Notes under the pieces: model-generated
Databases searched by the model: none
What the model was told of the DNA's origin: nothing
Seen by the model: only the letters and a program-made list of their open reading frames with translations
Part shown: positions 36,631-45,914 of the stretch, one piece after another
Position numbering within the stretch: position 1 is the stretch's first letter
Layout of the letters: every line of letters begins with the position of its first letter
Program-made: the position numbers and the translations under genes
DNA from: Vibrio hyugaensis
GTDB taxonomy: Bacteria > Pseudomonadota > Gammaproteobacteria > Enterobacterales > Vibrionaceae
Direction of reading: 5' to 3'
NCBI RefSeq assembly: GCF_002906655.1
Contig: NZ_CP025794.1
Coordinates: forward strand, 2,232,001 to 2,296,000
Length of the DNA: 64,000 nt

Positions 36631-36634
36631 TCAA

Positions 36635-36666
36635 TAAAAAAGCTTGGTCATATTATGACCAAGCTT
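36635..36666 (-). terminator. rarD terminator
   Basis: A perfect stem AAGCTTGGTCATA / TATGACCAAGCTT followed on the minus strand by TTTTTATTG, between rarD and the AraC gene. Confidence 0.9.
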
Positions 36667-36701
36667 ATCCGTCAATTTCTAACTTGTCTTGTAAAAAACG
36701 A

Positions 36702-37616
36702 TCACTGTGCCTGCATGGCTTTGCGTGACTTACGGTTGTTACGCAGACCATCAAAGCTAAATACCACCAAGGCACCCCAAATAAAGGCGAAGGTGATGGC
36801 TTTATCACTGGTGAACGGTTCGCCGTAAATCAGTACCGCCAATAAGAACATCAAGCTCGGTCCAATGTACTGAAAAAAGCCCAAAGTTGAGAGTTTTAGG
36901 CGCGTAGCTGCACCGGTAAAGCACAATAGCGGCAGGGTAGTGATGACACCTGCGGCAATCAATAAAGTATTCAACTGCCATGGATTTTCAAACATGTTTG
37001 AGGTTGGGGTGCTGGCAATAAAAAAGAGATAGATACTTGCCGCAGGCAACATGACGAGAGTTTCAATGAATAACCCGGTTTGTGCTTCAACACTGACTTT
37101 TTTACGTAGCAAGCCGTAAAAACCAAAGCTCATTGCGAGTGCGATAGCAACCACAGGGACAGAGCCAAACACGATTAATTGCACTAATACGCCACAAGCC
37201 GCCAGCGCGACTGCGAACCATTGCAGCTTACGTAACCTCTCTCCCAGAAACACCATCCCGAGTAACACATTGATTAACGGGTTGATGTAATAGCCGAGAC
37301 TGGCATCGAGCATATGATTTGACGTGACCGCCCAGATGAAGATCAGCCAGTTTGCCCCAACTAAAATAGCAGTAGAGATCAAATACATCATCTTGGTTTT
37401 ATTTTTGATGATGTCTCTAACCGAGCGCCATTGGCGACCAAAATGAAGGAGTGCGGCAAGCAAAAAGAAAGACCAAAACACTCGGTGGCTTAAGATCTCT
37501 AGTGGTGAGACTTCAGTAATTGATTTGAAGTAAATGGGTGCGATGCCCCACATGGTATACGCACCAACAGCAAGCAAGACGCCTTGCCGTGAGCGTTGTT
37601 GTTCTTCTGGTGTCAT
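36702..37616 (-). CDS. rarD: EamA-family transporter RarD
   Basis: A 304-residue drug/metabolite transporter with ten hydrophobic segments. The N-terminus GVLLAVGAYTMWGIAPIYFKSI and EILSHRVFWS are typical of RarD. The gene is named for chloramphenicol sensitivity; the natural substrate is not settled. It is divergent from recQ, with the two starts about 175 bp apart. Confidence 0.9.
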   Translation of the reverse strand: MTPEEQQRSRQGVLLAVGAYTMWGIAPIYFKSITEVSPLEILSHRVFWSFFLLAALLHFGRQWRSVRDIIKNKTKMMYLISTAILVGANWLIFIWAVTSNHMLDASLGYYINPLINVLLGMVFLGERLRKLQWFAVALAACGVLVQLIVFGSVPVVAIALAMSFGFYGLLRKKVSVEAQTGLFIETLVMLPAASIYLFFIASTPTSNMFENPWQLNTLLIAAGVITTLPLLCFTGAATRLKLSTLGFFQYIGPSLMFLLAVLIYGEPFTSDKAITFAFIWGALVVFSFDGLRNNRKSRKAMQAQ

Positions 37617-37792
37617 GGGATGTCACCTAATTGAGTTTTTATAGAGCAGACAATCAGTATACGAGTCGTGAACTTAATCACCTAACAATTTGCGGTTTTA
37701 TTCACCATGAAACCCCATTACAATGTGCCCTCACTTTGCGTGCTAGTGGCATGCATAAGCACTTCTTTCTAAGACCCAATCTGAGATTTTTC

Positions 37793-39628
37793 ATGACCTC
37801 GACTTTGTTAGCCGAACAATCTGATTCGCCTTTGACGCCTCAACGTGTGTTGGAGGATGTATTTGGTTACCAAGAGTTCCGTGATGGTCAGCAGTTGGTG
37901 ATTGACGCCGCGGTAGAAGGTCGTGACAGCTTAGTTATCCTGCCTACGGGTGGTGGTAAGTCGCTGTGTTATCAAATCCCTGCTTTGGTTCGCTCTGGCA
38001 TTACTTTGGTCATTTCTCCGCTGATTTCGTTGATGAAAGACCAAGTGGATCAGCTTAAAGCTAACGGTGTAGCGGCTGAGTGCATTAACTCGACCATGGC
38101 TCGAGAAGATCTCATTAGTGTTTACAACCGAATGCACTCTGGTCATCTTAAGTTGGTATACGTCTCGCCAGAACGTGTATTGATGCGTGATTTCATTGAG
38201 CGCTTGGAAAACTTGCCGCTATCGATGATTGCCGTCGATGAAGCACACTGTATTTCCCAGTGGGGACATGATTTCCGTCCTGAATACGCCGCGCTTGGTC
38301 AACTTAAGCAGCAGTTTTCCCATGTGCCATTTATGGCGCTGACGGCGACTGCGGATGACGCTACGCGCAAAGATATTCTTGATCGACTTCAACTCAACGC
38401 ACCTGAAGTTTATCTAGGTAGCTTTGACCGTCCGAACATCCGCTATAACTTAGTTGAAAAACACAAACCGGTTTCGCAAATCATTCGATATCTGGATACC
38501 CAAAAGGGCAACTGCGGCATCATCTATTGTGGTAGTCGTAAGAAAGTTGAGATGGTGACCGAGAAGCTGTGTAACAACCATATTCGTGCTGCAGGTTACC
38601 ATGCCGGTATGGATGCAGACGAGCGTGCTTACGTTCAAGAAGCTTTCCAACGTGATGATATTCAGATCGTCGTTGCGACAGTGGCCTTTGGTATGGGTAT
38701 CAACAAACCTAACGTGCGTTTTGTGGTTCACTTCGATATCCCACGTAACATCGAATCCTACTATCAGGAAACGGGTCGTGCAGGGCGTGATGGTTTACCT
38801 GCGGAAGCGATGATGCTGTATGACCCAGCAGATATAAGTTGGTTGCGTCGTATGTTGGATGAGAAAGACGACGGTCCACAGAAGCAGGTGGAAACCCACA
38901 AACTGAATGCGATGAGTGCCTTTGCTGAGGCGCAAACCTGTCGCCGTCAGGTGCTATTGAATTACTTTGGAGAGTATCGTGAGAAGCCATGTGGCAACTG
39001 CGATATTTGCTTAGATCCACCGAAACACTTTGATGCGACGGAAGAAGCGCGTAAGGCATTGTCTTGTGTGTACCGTGTAAACCAAAGCTTTGGTATGGGC
39101 TATGTGGTGGAAGTGCTGCGAGGTATGCAGAATATTCGTGTACGTGAAAACGGTCACGACAAGATCTCTACCTACGCGATAGGCCGAGACCATAGCCATG
39201 ATTACTGGATCAGTATTTTCCGTCAGTTAATCCACAAAGGACTGTTGAGCCAAAACATCACGCGCAACTCAACACTGCAATTAACGGAAGAAGCGCGTCC
39301 GCTGTTGCGTGGCGATGTGACTCTAGAGTTAGCGGTCCCACGTTTAGACACCGCAGCACGTGCGGCGAAGTCAGATAAACTCACCAGCAAGAACTACGAT
39401 AAGAAGCTGTTTGCCAAATTACGTAAGTTGCGTAAATCGATCGCGGATGAAGATGGTTTACCACCATACGTTGTATTCAGTGACGCGACCTTGATTGATA
39501 TGGCGGAAATTCTGCCAACCTCTTACGGCGAAATGCTGGCAGTCAGCGGTGTTGGTCAGCGTAAGCTAGAGAAGTACGCCGATCCGTTCCTTGATTTGAT
39601 TCAAGAACACATTACTCACCACGGATAA
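37793..39628 (+). CDS. recQ: ATP-dependent DNA helicase RecQ
   Basis: A 611-residue 3'-5' helicase, standard RecQ length. Walker A is in LPTGGGKSLCYQ, and DEAHCISQWGHDFRPEY contains the DEAH box and aromatic-rich loop. QETGRAGRDG is motif VI. The zinc Cys are in CRRQ ... CGNCDIC, and an HRDC domain ends the protein (SYGEMLAVSGVGQRKLEKY). The ATG at 37793 is chosen over 54 upstream codons because the alignment with relatives begins there. It leads a two-gene unit with the DUF3630 gene. Confidence 0.97.
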   Translation: MTSTLLAEQSDSPLTPQRVLEDVFGYQEFRDGQQLVIDAAVEGRDSLVILPTGGGKSLCYQIPALVRSGITLVISPLISLMKDQVDQLKANGVAAECINSTMAREDLISVYNRMHSGHLKLVYVSPERVLMRDFIERLENLPLSMIAVDEAHCISQWGHDFRPEYAALGQLKQQFSHVPFMALTATADDATRKDILDRLQLNAPEVYLGSFDRPNIRYNLVEKHKPVSQIIRYLDTQKGNCGIIYCGSRKKVEMVTEKLCNNHIRAAGYHAGMDADERAYVQEAFQRDDIQIVVATVAFGMGINKPNVRFVVHFDIPRNIESYYQETGRAGRDGLPAEAMMLYDPADISWLRRMLDEKDDGPQKQVETHKLNAMSAFAEAQTCRRQVLLNYFGEYREKPCGNCDICLDPPKHFDATEEARKALSCVYRVNQSFGMGYVVEVLRGMQNIRVRENGHDKISTYAIGRDHSHDYWISIFRQLIHKGLLSQNITRNSTLQLTEEARPLLRGDVTLELAVPRLDTAARAAKSDKLTSKNYDKKLFAKLRKLRKSIADEDGLPPYVVFSDATLIDMAEILPTSYGEMLAVSGVGQRKLEKYADPFLDLIQEHITHHG

Positions 39629-39637
39629 GGAACCAAA

Positions 39638-39943
39638 ATGCAAAAGGAATTTGGCTTAGCGGACTACATGGCACGAGAGGGACGCTTAATCATAACCGCG
39701 CCAAGCTTTGACCTCGATAGTTTTCCTGCTTTAGGTGAGCGTTTACTTGGACTGCTTTCCGCTACTGTGGTCGAAAAGCAATGGGATGCGGACATTCATT
39801 CTTGGCTGATCGACTTTGAAGGTTGTCGATTGTTTATGAAAGCAGAACATTACAGTGAAGCGATTTGGTTTGAAGCCTTAGCGATTGAAGAGAGCAGGGA
39901 AGAGTTGGATTACCTAGCGGGATTGTTCCAACGCGGCTTCTAA
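39638..39943 (+). CDS. DUF3630 family protein
   Basis: A 101-residue soluble protein that starts 9 bp after recQ with AAGGAACCAAA before the ATG. The WLIDFEGCRLFMKAEHYSEAIWFE block is what I take as DUF3630, a family found downstream of recQ in vibrios. Function is unknown; linkage suggests at most a co-expression with recQ. Confidence 0.8.
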   Translation: MQKEFGLADYMAREGRLIITAPSFDLDSFPALGERLLGLLSATVVEKQWDADIHSWLIDFEGCRLFMKAEHYSEAIWFEALAIEESREELDYLAGLFQRGF

Positions 39944-39959
39944 AAAATAGAATTTTCCG

Positions 39960-39990
39960 AAAGGGTGTTTCACATGAAACGCCCTTTTTT
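39960..39990 (+). terminator. recQ-DUF3630 terminator
   Basis: Stem AAAGGG-T-GTTTCA / TGAAAC-G-CCCTTT with TTTTTT tail. Its upper part (GTTTCACATGAAAC) is one base from the parS core. Confidence 0.88.
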
Positions 39991-40140
39991 GTGCTCAAAC
40001 GTTTGCGTAATACAGACTGCTTGCGAGTCAAATTGGTTAATGTATAATCGCCCACCGTTTCGCTCAGAATGAGCTTAGCCAGTTTATTTTTTCATTTTAC
40101 ATTGTTGGTAAGAGTACTTTTCTTTATTGAAAGGACTCGA

Positions 40141-40175
40141 TTTGGGTTCCCTCACCCCCAAACCAAACTAAAAAG
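40141..40175 (+). promoter_or_regulatory. preQ1-I riboswitch of yhhQ
   Basis: The stem TTTGGG/CCCAAA encloses TTCCCTCACC, followed by the A-rich tail CCAAACTAAAAAGG. This is the compact H-type pseudoknot of class I preQ1 aptamers, with the AACTAAAAAGG end containing the ribosome binding site of the following gene. Ligand binding should hide that site, so control is of translation. The gene downstream is a queuosine precursor transporter, the expected target. Confidence 0.87.
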
Positions 40176-40182
40176 GTATCGC

Positions 40183-40857
40183 ATGAGTAACTTTACCCCT
40201 GCGCAGCAGCGCAACGCCCTTATCTATCTGGTTCTATTCCACTTAGTCATTATTGCATCTAGTAATTATCTAGTTCAGCTACCGTTTACTATCTTTGGCT
40301 TCCATACCACTTGGGGCGCATTTACCTTCCCATTTATCTTTTTGGCTACCGACCTTACGGTTCGTATTTTCGGTGCAAAAATGGCGCGTAAGATCATTTT
40401 CTTAGTGATGCTACCTGCATTGGCTGTCTCTTACTTCCTATCGGTGGTGTTCTTTGAAGGCCAATTCCAAGGCTTTGCTCACCTAGGGGAGTTCAACCTG
40501 TTCGTTGCTCGAATTGCGATTGCTAGCTTCATGGCTTACTTGCTTGGTCAAATCATGGATGTGCACGTGTTCAACCGTCTACGCCAGATGAAACAGTGGT
40601 GGGTGGCACCAACGTGTTCAACGCTTTTTGGTAATGCACTTGATACCATCGCTTTCTTTGCTATTGCGTTCTACCAAAGTCCAGATCCATTTATGGCGGA
40701 ACATTGGACAGAAATCGCGCTGGTGGATTACGGATTCAAACTGATTATCAGTCTTGGTTTGTTCGTTCCTATGTACGGTGTACTACTGAATTACCTGATT
40801 AAGAAGCTGACTGCGGTGAACCCTGACTTTAAGGTGACGACAAGCGTTCAATCTTAA
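40183..40857 (+). CDS. yhhQ: Queuosine precursor transporter YhhQ
   Basis: A 224-residue membrane protein (VUT family, COG1738) with six to seven hydrophobic helices. Diagnostic segments are FPFIFLATDLTVRIFGAKMARK and TCSTLFGNALDTIAFFAIAF. It imports preQ0/preQ1 for queuosine synthesis. The ATG at 40183 has AAAAGG 7 nt upstream; longer in-frame starts are rejected because that stretch holds the preQ1 riboswitch. Confidence 0.94.
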   Translation: MSNFTPAQQRNALIYLVLFHLVIIASSNYLVQLPFTIFGFHTTWGAFTFPFIFLATDLTVRIFGAKMARKIIFLVMLPALAVSYFLSVVFFEGQFQGFAHLGEFNLFVARIAIASFMAYLLGQIMDVHVFNRLRQMKQWWVAPTCSTLFGNALDTIAFFAIAFYQSPDPFMAEHWTEIALVDYGFKLIISLGLFVPMYGVLLNYLIKKLTAVNPDFKVTTSVQS

Positions 40858-40873
40858 TATCAGTGGGAACCCC

Positions 40874-40906
40874 GAAAGCCGCTTACTCAAATCAAGCGGC
40901 TTTTTT
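40874..40906 (+). terminator. yhhQ terminator
   Basis: AAAGCCGCTT / AAGCGGCTTT stem followed by TTTT, 17 bp after yhhQ. The next ~115 bp up to the gppA terminator hold nothing that I can assign. Confidence 0.9.
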
Positions 40907-41022
40907 GTGCCTGTATACTAGGGGGTAGAGCATTTTGTGCAGCGCGGGGAGTAATTAGATCATGGGTGTCCAAAAGCCCCATGAGCTGTACGCAGGTAAA
41001 ACTCGACAAAGCTTAACAATAA

Positions 41023-41046
41023 AAAAGGCCCTAATAAGGACCTTTC
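41023..41046 (-). terminator. rhlB-gppA operon terminator
   Basis: On the minus strand, AAAGGTCC-TTATTA-GGGCCTTT is followed by TTTATTG, 27 bp after the gppA stop. Confidence 0.82.
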
Positions 41047-41072
41047 TTTAAACAATCATTGAGTGATGGTGA

Positions 41073-42566
41073 TTAACTTGTGACGACGCTAAGCGGCCAG
41101 CCAATATCAGTCTGACGGTTGGATTCAATTTCCAACTCAGCGGCTGTTAACGGGTTTGCATCAAGCCAGTTAGCATCAATGTTCAGTGTTAACTTGTCGC
41201 CTTCTGCATTTAGCGTGACTTTTGGTTCCAGAGCTGGGTTACGGCGATGGCTCAATAGTACGGCAAGGCGTAATAAACGAAGTAATCGCTTACCACTAGT
41301 TCCAGACAGCGCGTGCTGCTCTGGTAAAGAGGTGAGCTGCTCACGGTAACGTCGAACGATTTCACCGATAACAAACTTCTGAGCGCGCGTATAACCAGGT
41401 AAGTCCAAATGTTGTAGTAGGTAAGCGCTGTGCTCACCGCCTTTCTTGAAATCGATAGTTAGCCCGATTTCGTGCAACTTGGCCGTTGTTTCTAGCAGTA
41501 CTTTGCCTTGTGGTTCTGCTACCCATTCGTCATCACCGACTTGTTCAAGCAACCTGCTCGCAAGGTTTGCTACTTGCTCACCATATTGGCAATCCAATTG
41601 GTAACGACTCTGCACGCTGCAAATAGTACGTGCACGAATGTCATTTTGACGAAGTTCGTCGACCATCTCATACACTAAGCCTTCACGCAGTGCGCCGCCA
41701 GCCAATGTCATCGCATCAATTTCTAGTAACTCGAAAATGGCGATAAGAATGGATAAACCACTTGGGAAGACTAACGCGCGTTCTAGGGTAAGTCCCTCGA
41801 TATCGAGTTCTTCTAAGTGATCGGCAAGCATGGCTTGTTTTTGCAGACGCTTGAGTTTTGCATGAGTAATGACTTCGTCCATACCTTGCGCAAGCATGAT
41901 CTCTTGCAGAGCTTGAACTGTGCCAGAAGCGCCAACACAGACATCCCAACCTAGCTCTGTATACTGCTCCAGAATCGGTTTGAGTGTTTGTTTTGCGCCT
42001 TCTATAGCGGCTTCAAAGTTACGTGCATTGAGCTGGCGGTCTTTGAAGAAGTTTTCCAACCAAGTGACACAGCCCATTTTTAAACTGGTGAGTGCTTTGG
42101 CTTCAAAACCTTCGCCGATGATCAGTTCGGTACTTGCGCCACCAATGTCAACCACCAAACGACGGCCACTGCCGCCAGAAGTGTGAGCAACACCTTTATA
42201 TATAGTGGCGGCTTCTTCTTCACCGGTAATCACTTCGATAGGCAGACCTAAAATTTGGTTCGCCTTCTCTAGAAAAACATCCACATTAGTCGCGGTACGC
42301 AATGTCGCGGTACCGACAATGCGGATGTTCTGTTTAGGAATGTCCTGCAAGCGTTCTGCAAATAGACTTAAGCAGTCCCATCCTCGCTGCATAGCTTCCG
42401 TACTAAGAGAATTATGTTCATCTAAGCCCGCTGCTAGACGAACTTTGCGCTTAATTTTAGCCATGGTTTGAACGCTGCCATCGATGTGACGCACAACGAG
42501 CATGTGAAAACTGTTCGACCCGAGGTCGATGGCGGCGTATAGCGGTGATGATCCTGCTTGACTCAT
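41073..42566 (-). CDS. gppA: Guanosine-5'-triphosphate,3'-diphosphate pyrophosphatase GppA
   Basis: A 497-residue Ppx/GppA phosphatase that converts pppGpp to ppGpp. The ASKHA phosphate loops are [13 protein letters not shown] near residue 11 and [14 protein letters not shown] near residue 143; [11 protein letters not shown] carries the catalytic Glu. The C-terminal HD-like helical domain is present, as in GppA. The ATG at 42566 follows rhlB by 19 bp; the longer frame runs into rhlB and is rejected. The gppA-rhlB / trxA-rho block keeps the E. coli order. Confidence 0.93.
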   Translation of the reverse strand: MSQAGSSPLYAAIDLGSNSFHMLVVRHIDGSVQTMAKIKRKVRLAAGLDEHNSLSTEAMQRGWDCLSLFAERLQDIPKQNIRIVGTATLRTATNVDVFLEKANQILGLPIEVITGEEEAATIYKGVAHTSGGSGRRLVVDIGGASTELIIGEGFEAKALTSLKMGCVTWLENFFKDRQLNARNFEAAIEGAKQTLKPILEQYTELGWDVCVGASGTVQALQEIMLAQGMDEVITHAKLKRLQKQAMLADHLEELDIEGLTLERALVFPSGLSILIAIFELLEIDAMTLAGGALREGLVYEMVDELRQNDIRARTICSVQSRYQLDCQYGEQVANLASRLLEQVGDDEWVAEPQGKVLLETTAKLHEIGLTIDFKKGGEHSAYLLQHLDLPGYTRAQKFVIGEIVRRYREQLTSLPEQHALSGTSGKRLLRLLRLAVLLSHRRNPALEPKVTLNAEGDKLTLNIDANWLDANPLTAAELEIESNRQTDIGWPLSVVTS

Positions 42567-42585
42567 AAACGACTTCAGTTTCCTA

Positions 42586-43899
42586 TTATGATTGTTTTGG
42601 CGCTGATTGACGCGGCTGACGAGGACGGCGTCCTTGCGGCTTACGGTTACCAGAGCGAGTACCACCTGTATTGGTGCGGCGTTGCTGAGTACGAGGTGCA
42701 CGCATACGAAGTGGAGCTGGTAATTCCTGAATCAATGCCGATGCATCGTAATCAGAAACTGGGATTGCATGCTCAATGTATTCTTCGATAGGTGGCAAGT
42801 TGATTGCGTAATCTTCACAAGCAAAGCTGATTGAGTGACCACTTGCACCTGCACGACCAGTACGACCGATACGGTGAACGTAATCTTCACAATCATCAGG
42901 TAAGTCGAAGTTAAATACGTGTGTTACTTGAGGAATATGTAGACCACGCGCCGCAACGTCGGTTGCTACGAGTAGGTCAACTTCACCGCGAGTGAATTGC
43001 TCAAGAATCTTTTCACGTTTCTTCTGTGGAACGTCGCCAGTCAATAGACCAACACGGTGTCCGTCTGCCGCTAGGTGACCCCAGATTGACTCACACTTGT
43101 GTTTGGTGTTTGCAAAAACGATCGCACGATCTGGCCATTCTTCTTCAATCAAAGTTTGAAGTAGTGCCATCTTATCTTCGTTAGAAGGGTAGAAAAGTTC
43201 TTCTTGGATGCGGTGACCTGTTTTTTGTTCAGGCTCAACCACAACATGCTCAGGGTTATGCATGTGCTCGAAGGCAAGTTCTTGTACACGGTAAGAAAGC
43301 GTTGCTGAGAAAAGCATGTTCAAACGCTCTTTTGGCTCAGGCATACGGCGGAACAAGAAACGGATGTCTTTAATAAAGCCGAGGTCAAACATGCGGTCTG
43401 CTTCATCCAAAACAACCGCTTGAATGTTGTTTAGGTTGAATACGCGCTGCTTGTAGAAATCAATAATACGACCTGTCGTACCGATCAGGATATCGACACC
43501 GTCTTGAAGCTTATTTAACTGCTTATCGTAGCTTTCGCCGCCGTAAGCCAGTGCTGCTTTAAGACCAGTACTTGCAATTAAAGGTTCAGCATCGTTGTAG
43601 ATCTGAATCGCCAGCTCACGTGTTGGTGCCATGATGATTGCACGCGGTTGTGTTGGCTTGCGGCCTTCGTGTTCTGGTGTCGTCAGAAGGTGGTTGAAAG
43701 TTGCAGTAAGAAACGCGAGGGTCTTACCAGTGCCCGTTTGGGCCTGGCCTGCTATGTCTTGGCCGGTGAGCAGTACCGGCAACGCCAAGGCTTGGATAGG
43801 GGTACAAAACTCGAACCCTTTTTTTTCCAATCCTTCAATAACTTGGGGCTTTAAATCCAAATCGGCGAACTTTTGCTCTGTGATATGCGTCTTTTTCAT
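42586..43899 (-). CDS. rhlB: ATP-dependent RNA helicase RhlB
   Basis: A 437-residue DEAD-box helicase, the RNA degradosome helicase of gammaproteobacteria. Visible motifs: GFEFCTPIQ (Q-motif), AQTGTGKT (I), PTRELAIQ (Ia), DEADRMFD (II), SAT (III) and [10 protein letters not shown] (VI). A basic, disordered Arg/Gly/Gln tail of about 45 residues fits RNA and RNase E contacts. Divergent from trxA and co-transcribed with gppA. Confidence 0.97.
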   Translation of the reverse strand: MKKTHITEQKFADLDLKPQVIEGLEKKGFEFCTPIQALALPVLLTGQDIAGQAQTGTGKTLAFLTATFNHLLTTPEHEGRKPTQPRAIIMAPTRELAIQIYNDAEPLIASTGLKAALAYGGESYDKQLNKLQDGVDILIGTTGRIIDFYKQRVFNLNNIQAVVLDEADRMFDLGFIKDIRFLFRRMPEPKERLNMLFSATLSYRVQELAFEHMHNPEHVVVEPEQKTGHRIQEELFYPSNEDKMALLQTLIEEEWPDRAIVFANTKHKCESIWGHLAADGHRVGLLTGDVPQKKREKILEQFTRGEVDLLVATDVAARGLHIPQVTHVFNFDLPDDCEDYVHRIGRTGRAGASGHSISFACEDYAINLPPIEEYIEHAIPVSDYDASALIQELPAPLRMRAPRTQQRRTNTGGTRSGNRKPQGRRPRQPRQSAPKQS

Positions 43900-44010
43900 G
43901 GCTATAGAATATCAGCTAAAGCTTGCAATACGAAAGTAAATACATTCCAATAGGGCATCTATTTACTGGTTATCATCCAACCAGTTTCGAAAAACACATT
44001 GGAGTGGAAG

Positions 44011-44337
44011 ATGAGTGATAAGATTTTGCAGCTTACTGATGACGGTTTTGAAAACGACGTAATCAACGCTGCAGGCCCGGTTCTAGTGGATTTCTGGGCA
44101 GAATGGTGTGGTCCTTGTAAAATGATTGCTCCAATTCTGGACGAGATCGCTGATGAGTACGAAGGCAAACTCACTATCGGTAAACTAAATATTGACCATA
44201 ATGCAGGTACACCACCTAAATTTGGCATTCGCGGCATTCCAACGCTACTGTTATTTAAAGACGGTAACGTAGCGGCAACGAAAGTTGGTGCTCTGTCTAA
44301 GACTCAATTAAAAGAGTTTTTGGACGCAAACCTATAA
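44011..44337 (+). CDS. trxA: Thioredoxin 1
   Basis: A 108-residue thioredoxin with the WCGPC redox site near residue 33, the conserved buried Asp in DFWAEW and the cis-Pro in GIPTLLLF. It reduces disulfides of cytoplasmic proteins such as ribonucleotide reductase. The ATG at 44011 follows GGAGTGGAAG. Divergent from rhlB and followed by its own terminator. Confidence 0.98.
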   Translation: MSDKILQLTDDGFENDVINAAGPVLVDFWAEWCGPCKMIAPILDEIADEYEGKLTIGKLNIDHNAGTPPKFGIRGIPTLLLFKDGNVAATKVGALSKTQLKEFLDANL

Positions 44338-44354
44338 TCACCAAGTGATTACAG

Positions 44355-44393
44355 ACAAAACCGTGCAATGTAACAATGCGCGGTTTTGTTTTT
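44355..44393 (+). terminator. trxA terminator
   Basis: ACAAAACCG-TGC / GCG-CGGTTTTGT stem and TTTTT tail between trxA and the rho leader. The remaining 140 bp before rho would carry the rho promoter and leader. Confidence 0.85.
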
Positions 44394-44533
44394 CTAACTC
44401 TGGACTAGAATATTAATTAGTGCTAACTTATCGCGCGTTAATTGAACAAATTTCTCTTCTTGGTCGATCCTGAGACCAAATCCATCTTAACTAGAAAACA
44501 GATCTTATTTTGACTAAACAAGCATCCACCACC

Positions 44534-45793
44534 ATGAATCTTACTGAACTGAAGAACAGACCAGTATCTGACCTTGTAAAGCTTGGCGAAAGCCTAGGTC
44601 TTGAGAACCTAGCTCGTCTAAGAAAACAAGACATCATCTTCGCTATTCTTAAAGCGCACGCGAAAGGCGGCGAAGACATCTTTGGCGATGGGGTTCTGGA
44701 GATTCTGCAAGACGGCTTTGGTTTCCTACGTAGCGCAGACAGCTCATACCTTGCTGGCCCTGATGATATCTACGTTTCACCAAGTCAGATTCGTCGTTTC
44801 AACCTACGTACTGGTGACTCAATTGCTGGTAAAATTCGTCCACCAAAAGATGGTGAACGTTACTTTGCCCTTCTGAAAGTCAACACCGTAAACGATGACA
44901 AACCAGATAACGCTCGTAACAAGATCCTATTCGAGAACTTAACGCCTCTACACGCGAACGAGCGTATGGTTATGGAGCGCGGTAACGGTTCTACAGAAGA
45001 TATCACGGCACGTGTTTTAGATTTGGCATCACCAATCGGTAAAGGCCAACGTGGTTTGATTGTTGCTCCGCCTAAAGCGGGTAAAACAATGCTTCTGCAA
45101 AACATTGCTCAAAGCATCGCATACAACCACCCTGAGTGTGAGTTGATGGTACTTCTAATCGACGAACGTCCAGAAGAAGTAACAGAGATGCAGCGTCTAG
45201 TTAAAGGTGAAGTGGTTGCGTCAACGTTTGATGAGCCAGCTTCTCGCCACGTACAAGTAGCAGAAATGGTAATCGAGAAAGCAAAACGTCTTGTTGAACA
45301 CAAGAAAGACGTGGTTATCTTGCTTGACTCTATTACTCGTCTAGCTCGTGCATACAACACCGTAGTGCCTTCATCAGGTAAAGTACTAACTGGTGGTGTG
45401 GATGCAAACGCACTACACCGTCCTAAGCGTTTCTTCGGTGCAGCTCGTAACGTAGAAGAAGGCGGCAGCTTAACTATCATCGCAACAGCGCTAGTCGATA
45501 CTGGTTCTAAAATGGATGAAGTTATCTACGAAGAGTTCAAGGGTACAGGTAACATGGAACTGCACTTGAACCGTAAGATTGCTGAAAAGCGTGTATTCCC
45601 TGCGATTGACTTCAACCGTAGTGGTACTCGTCGTGAAGAGCTACTAACGAAGACAGACGAACTACAGAAGATGTGGATTCTGCGTAAGATTGTTCACCCA
45701 ATGGGTGAAACTGACGCGATGGAGTTCCTAATCGATAAGCTAGCGATGACGAAGACAAACGACGAGTTCTTCGATGCAATGCGTCGCCAATAG
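44534..45793 (+). CDS. rho: Transcription termination factor Rho
   Basis: A 419-residue hexameric RNA translocase, the same length as E. coli Rho and nearly identical to it. The N-terminal RNA-binding fold has the RNP1-like GFGFLRS. Walker A is [10 protein letters not shown] near residue 180, Walker [10 protein letters not shown], and the Q/R loops follow. The ATG at 44534 is chosen from homology ([11 protein letters not shown]); an upstream TTG at 44510 would add eight residues. The natural terminator after it has been split by an insertion element. Confidence 0.98.
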   Translation: MNLTELKNRPVSDLVKLGESLGLENLARLRKQDIIFAILKAHAKGGEDIFGDGVLEILQDGFGFLRSADSSYLAGPDDIYVSPSQIRRFNLRTGDSIAGKIRPPKDGERYFALLKVNTVNDDKPDNARNKILFENLTPLHANERMVMERGNGSTEDITARVLDLASPIGKGQRGLIVAPPKAGKTMLLQNIAQSIAYNHPECELMVLLIDERPEEVTEMQRLVKGEVVASTFDEPASRHVQVAEMVIEKAKRLVEHKKDVVILLDSITRLARAYNTVVPSSGKVLTGGVDANALHRPKRFFGAARNVEEGGSLTIIATALVDTGSKMDEVIYEEFKGTGNMELHLNRKIAEKRVFPAIDFNRSGTRREELLTKTDELQKMWILRKIVHPMGETDAMEFLIDKLAMTKTNDEFFDAMRRQ

Positions 45794-45816
45794 TCTCAGA
45801 TAAGTAATTCTGCGAA

Positions 45817-45838
45817 GGGCCACCGTATATCGGTGGCT
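45817..45838. repeat. Left 22-bp direct repeat: copy of rho terminator hairpin
   Basis: A 22-bp sequence holding the stem GCCACCG / CGGTGGC occurs here and again at 47431-47452, bracketing the IS1182 element. Here it is followed by CAGACT and not by the T-run, so it is no longer a complete terminator. Confidence 0.93.
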
Positions 45839-45850
45839 CAGACTGCTGAC

Positions 45851-45878
45851 AAAGGTCTAGCCATCAGGCTAGACCTTT
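45851..45878. terminator. Insulating hairpin inside the left IS end
   Basis: A perfect 12-bp stem (AAAGGTCTAGCC / GGCTAGACCTTT) with loop ATCA, 37 bp before the transposase start. It has no T-run. It may block incoming transcription from rho or hide the transposase ribosome site on read-through mRNA. Confidence 0.7.
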
Positions 45879-45914
45879 GATCTAATAGGGGTATCGAAAA
45901 ATGGATACTCCAAT

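Noticed and set aside
36364..36828. 154-codon frame on plus opposite the AraC gene and rarD
   Set aside because: It is antisense to two well supported genes and crosses the rarD terminator.
40069..40182. N-terminal extension of yhhQ
   Set aside because: This stretch contains the preQ1-I riboswitch and ribosome binding site.
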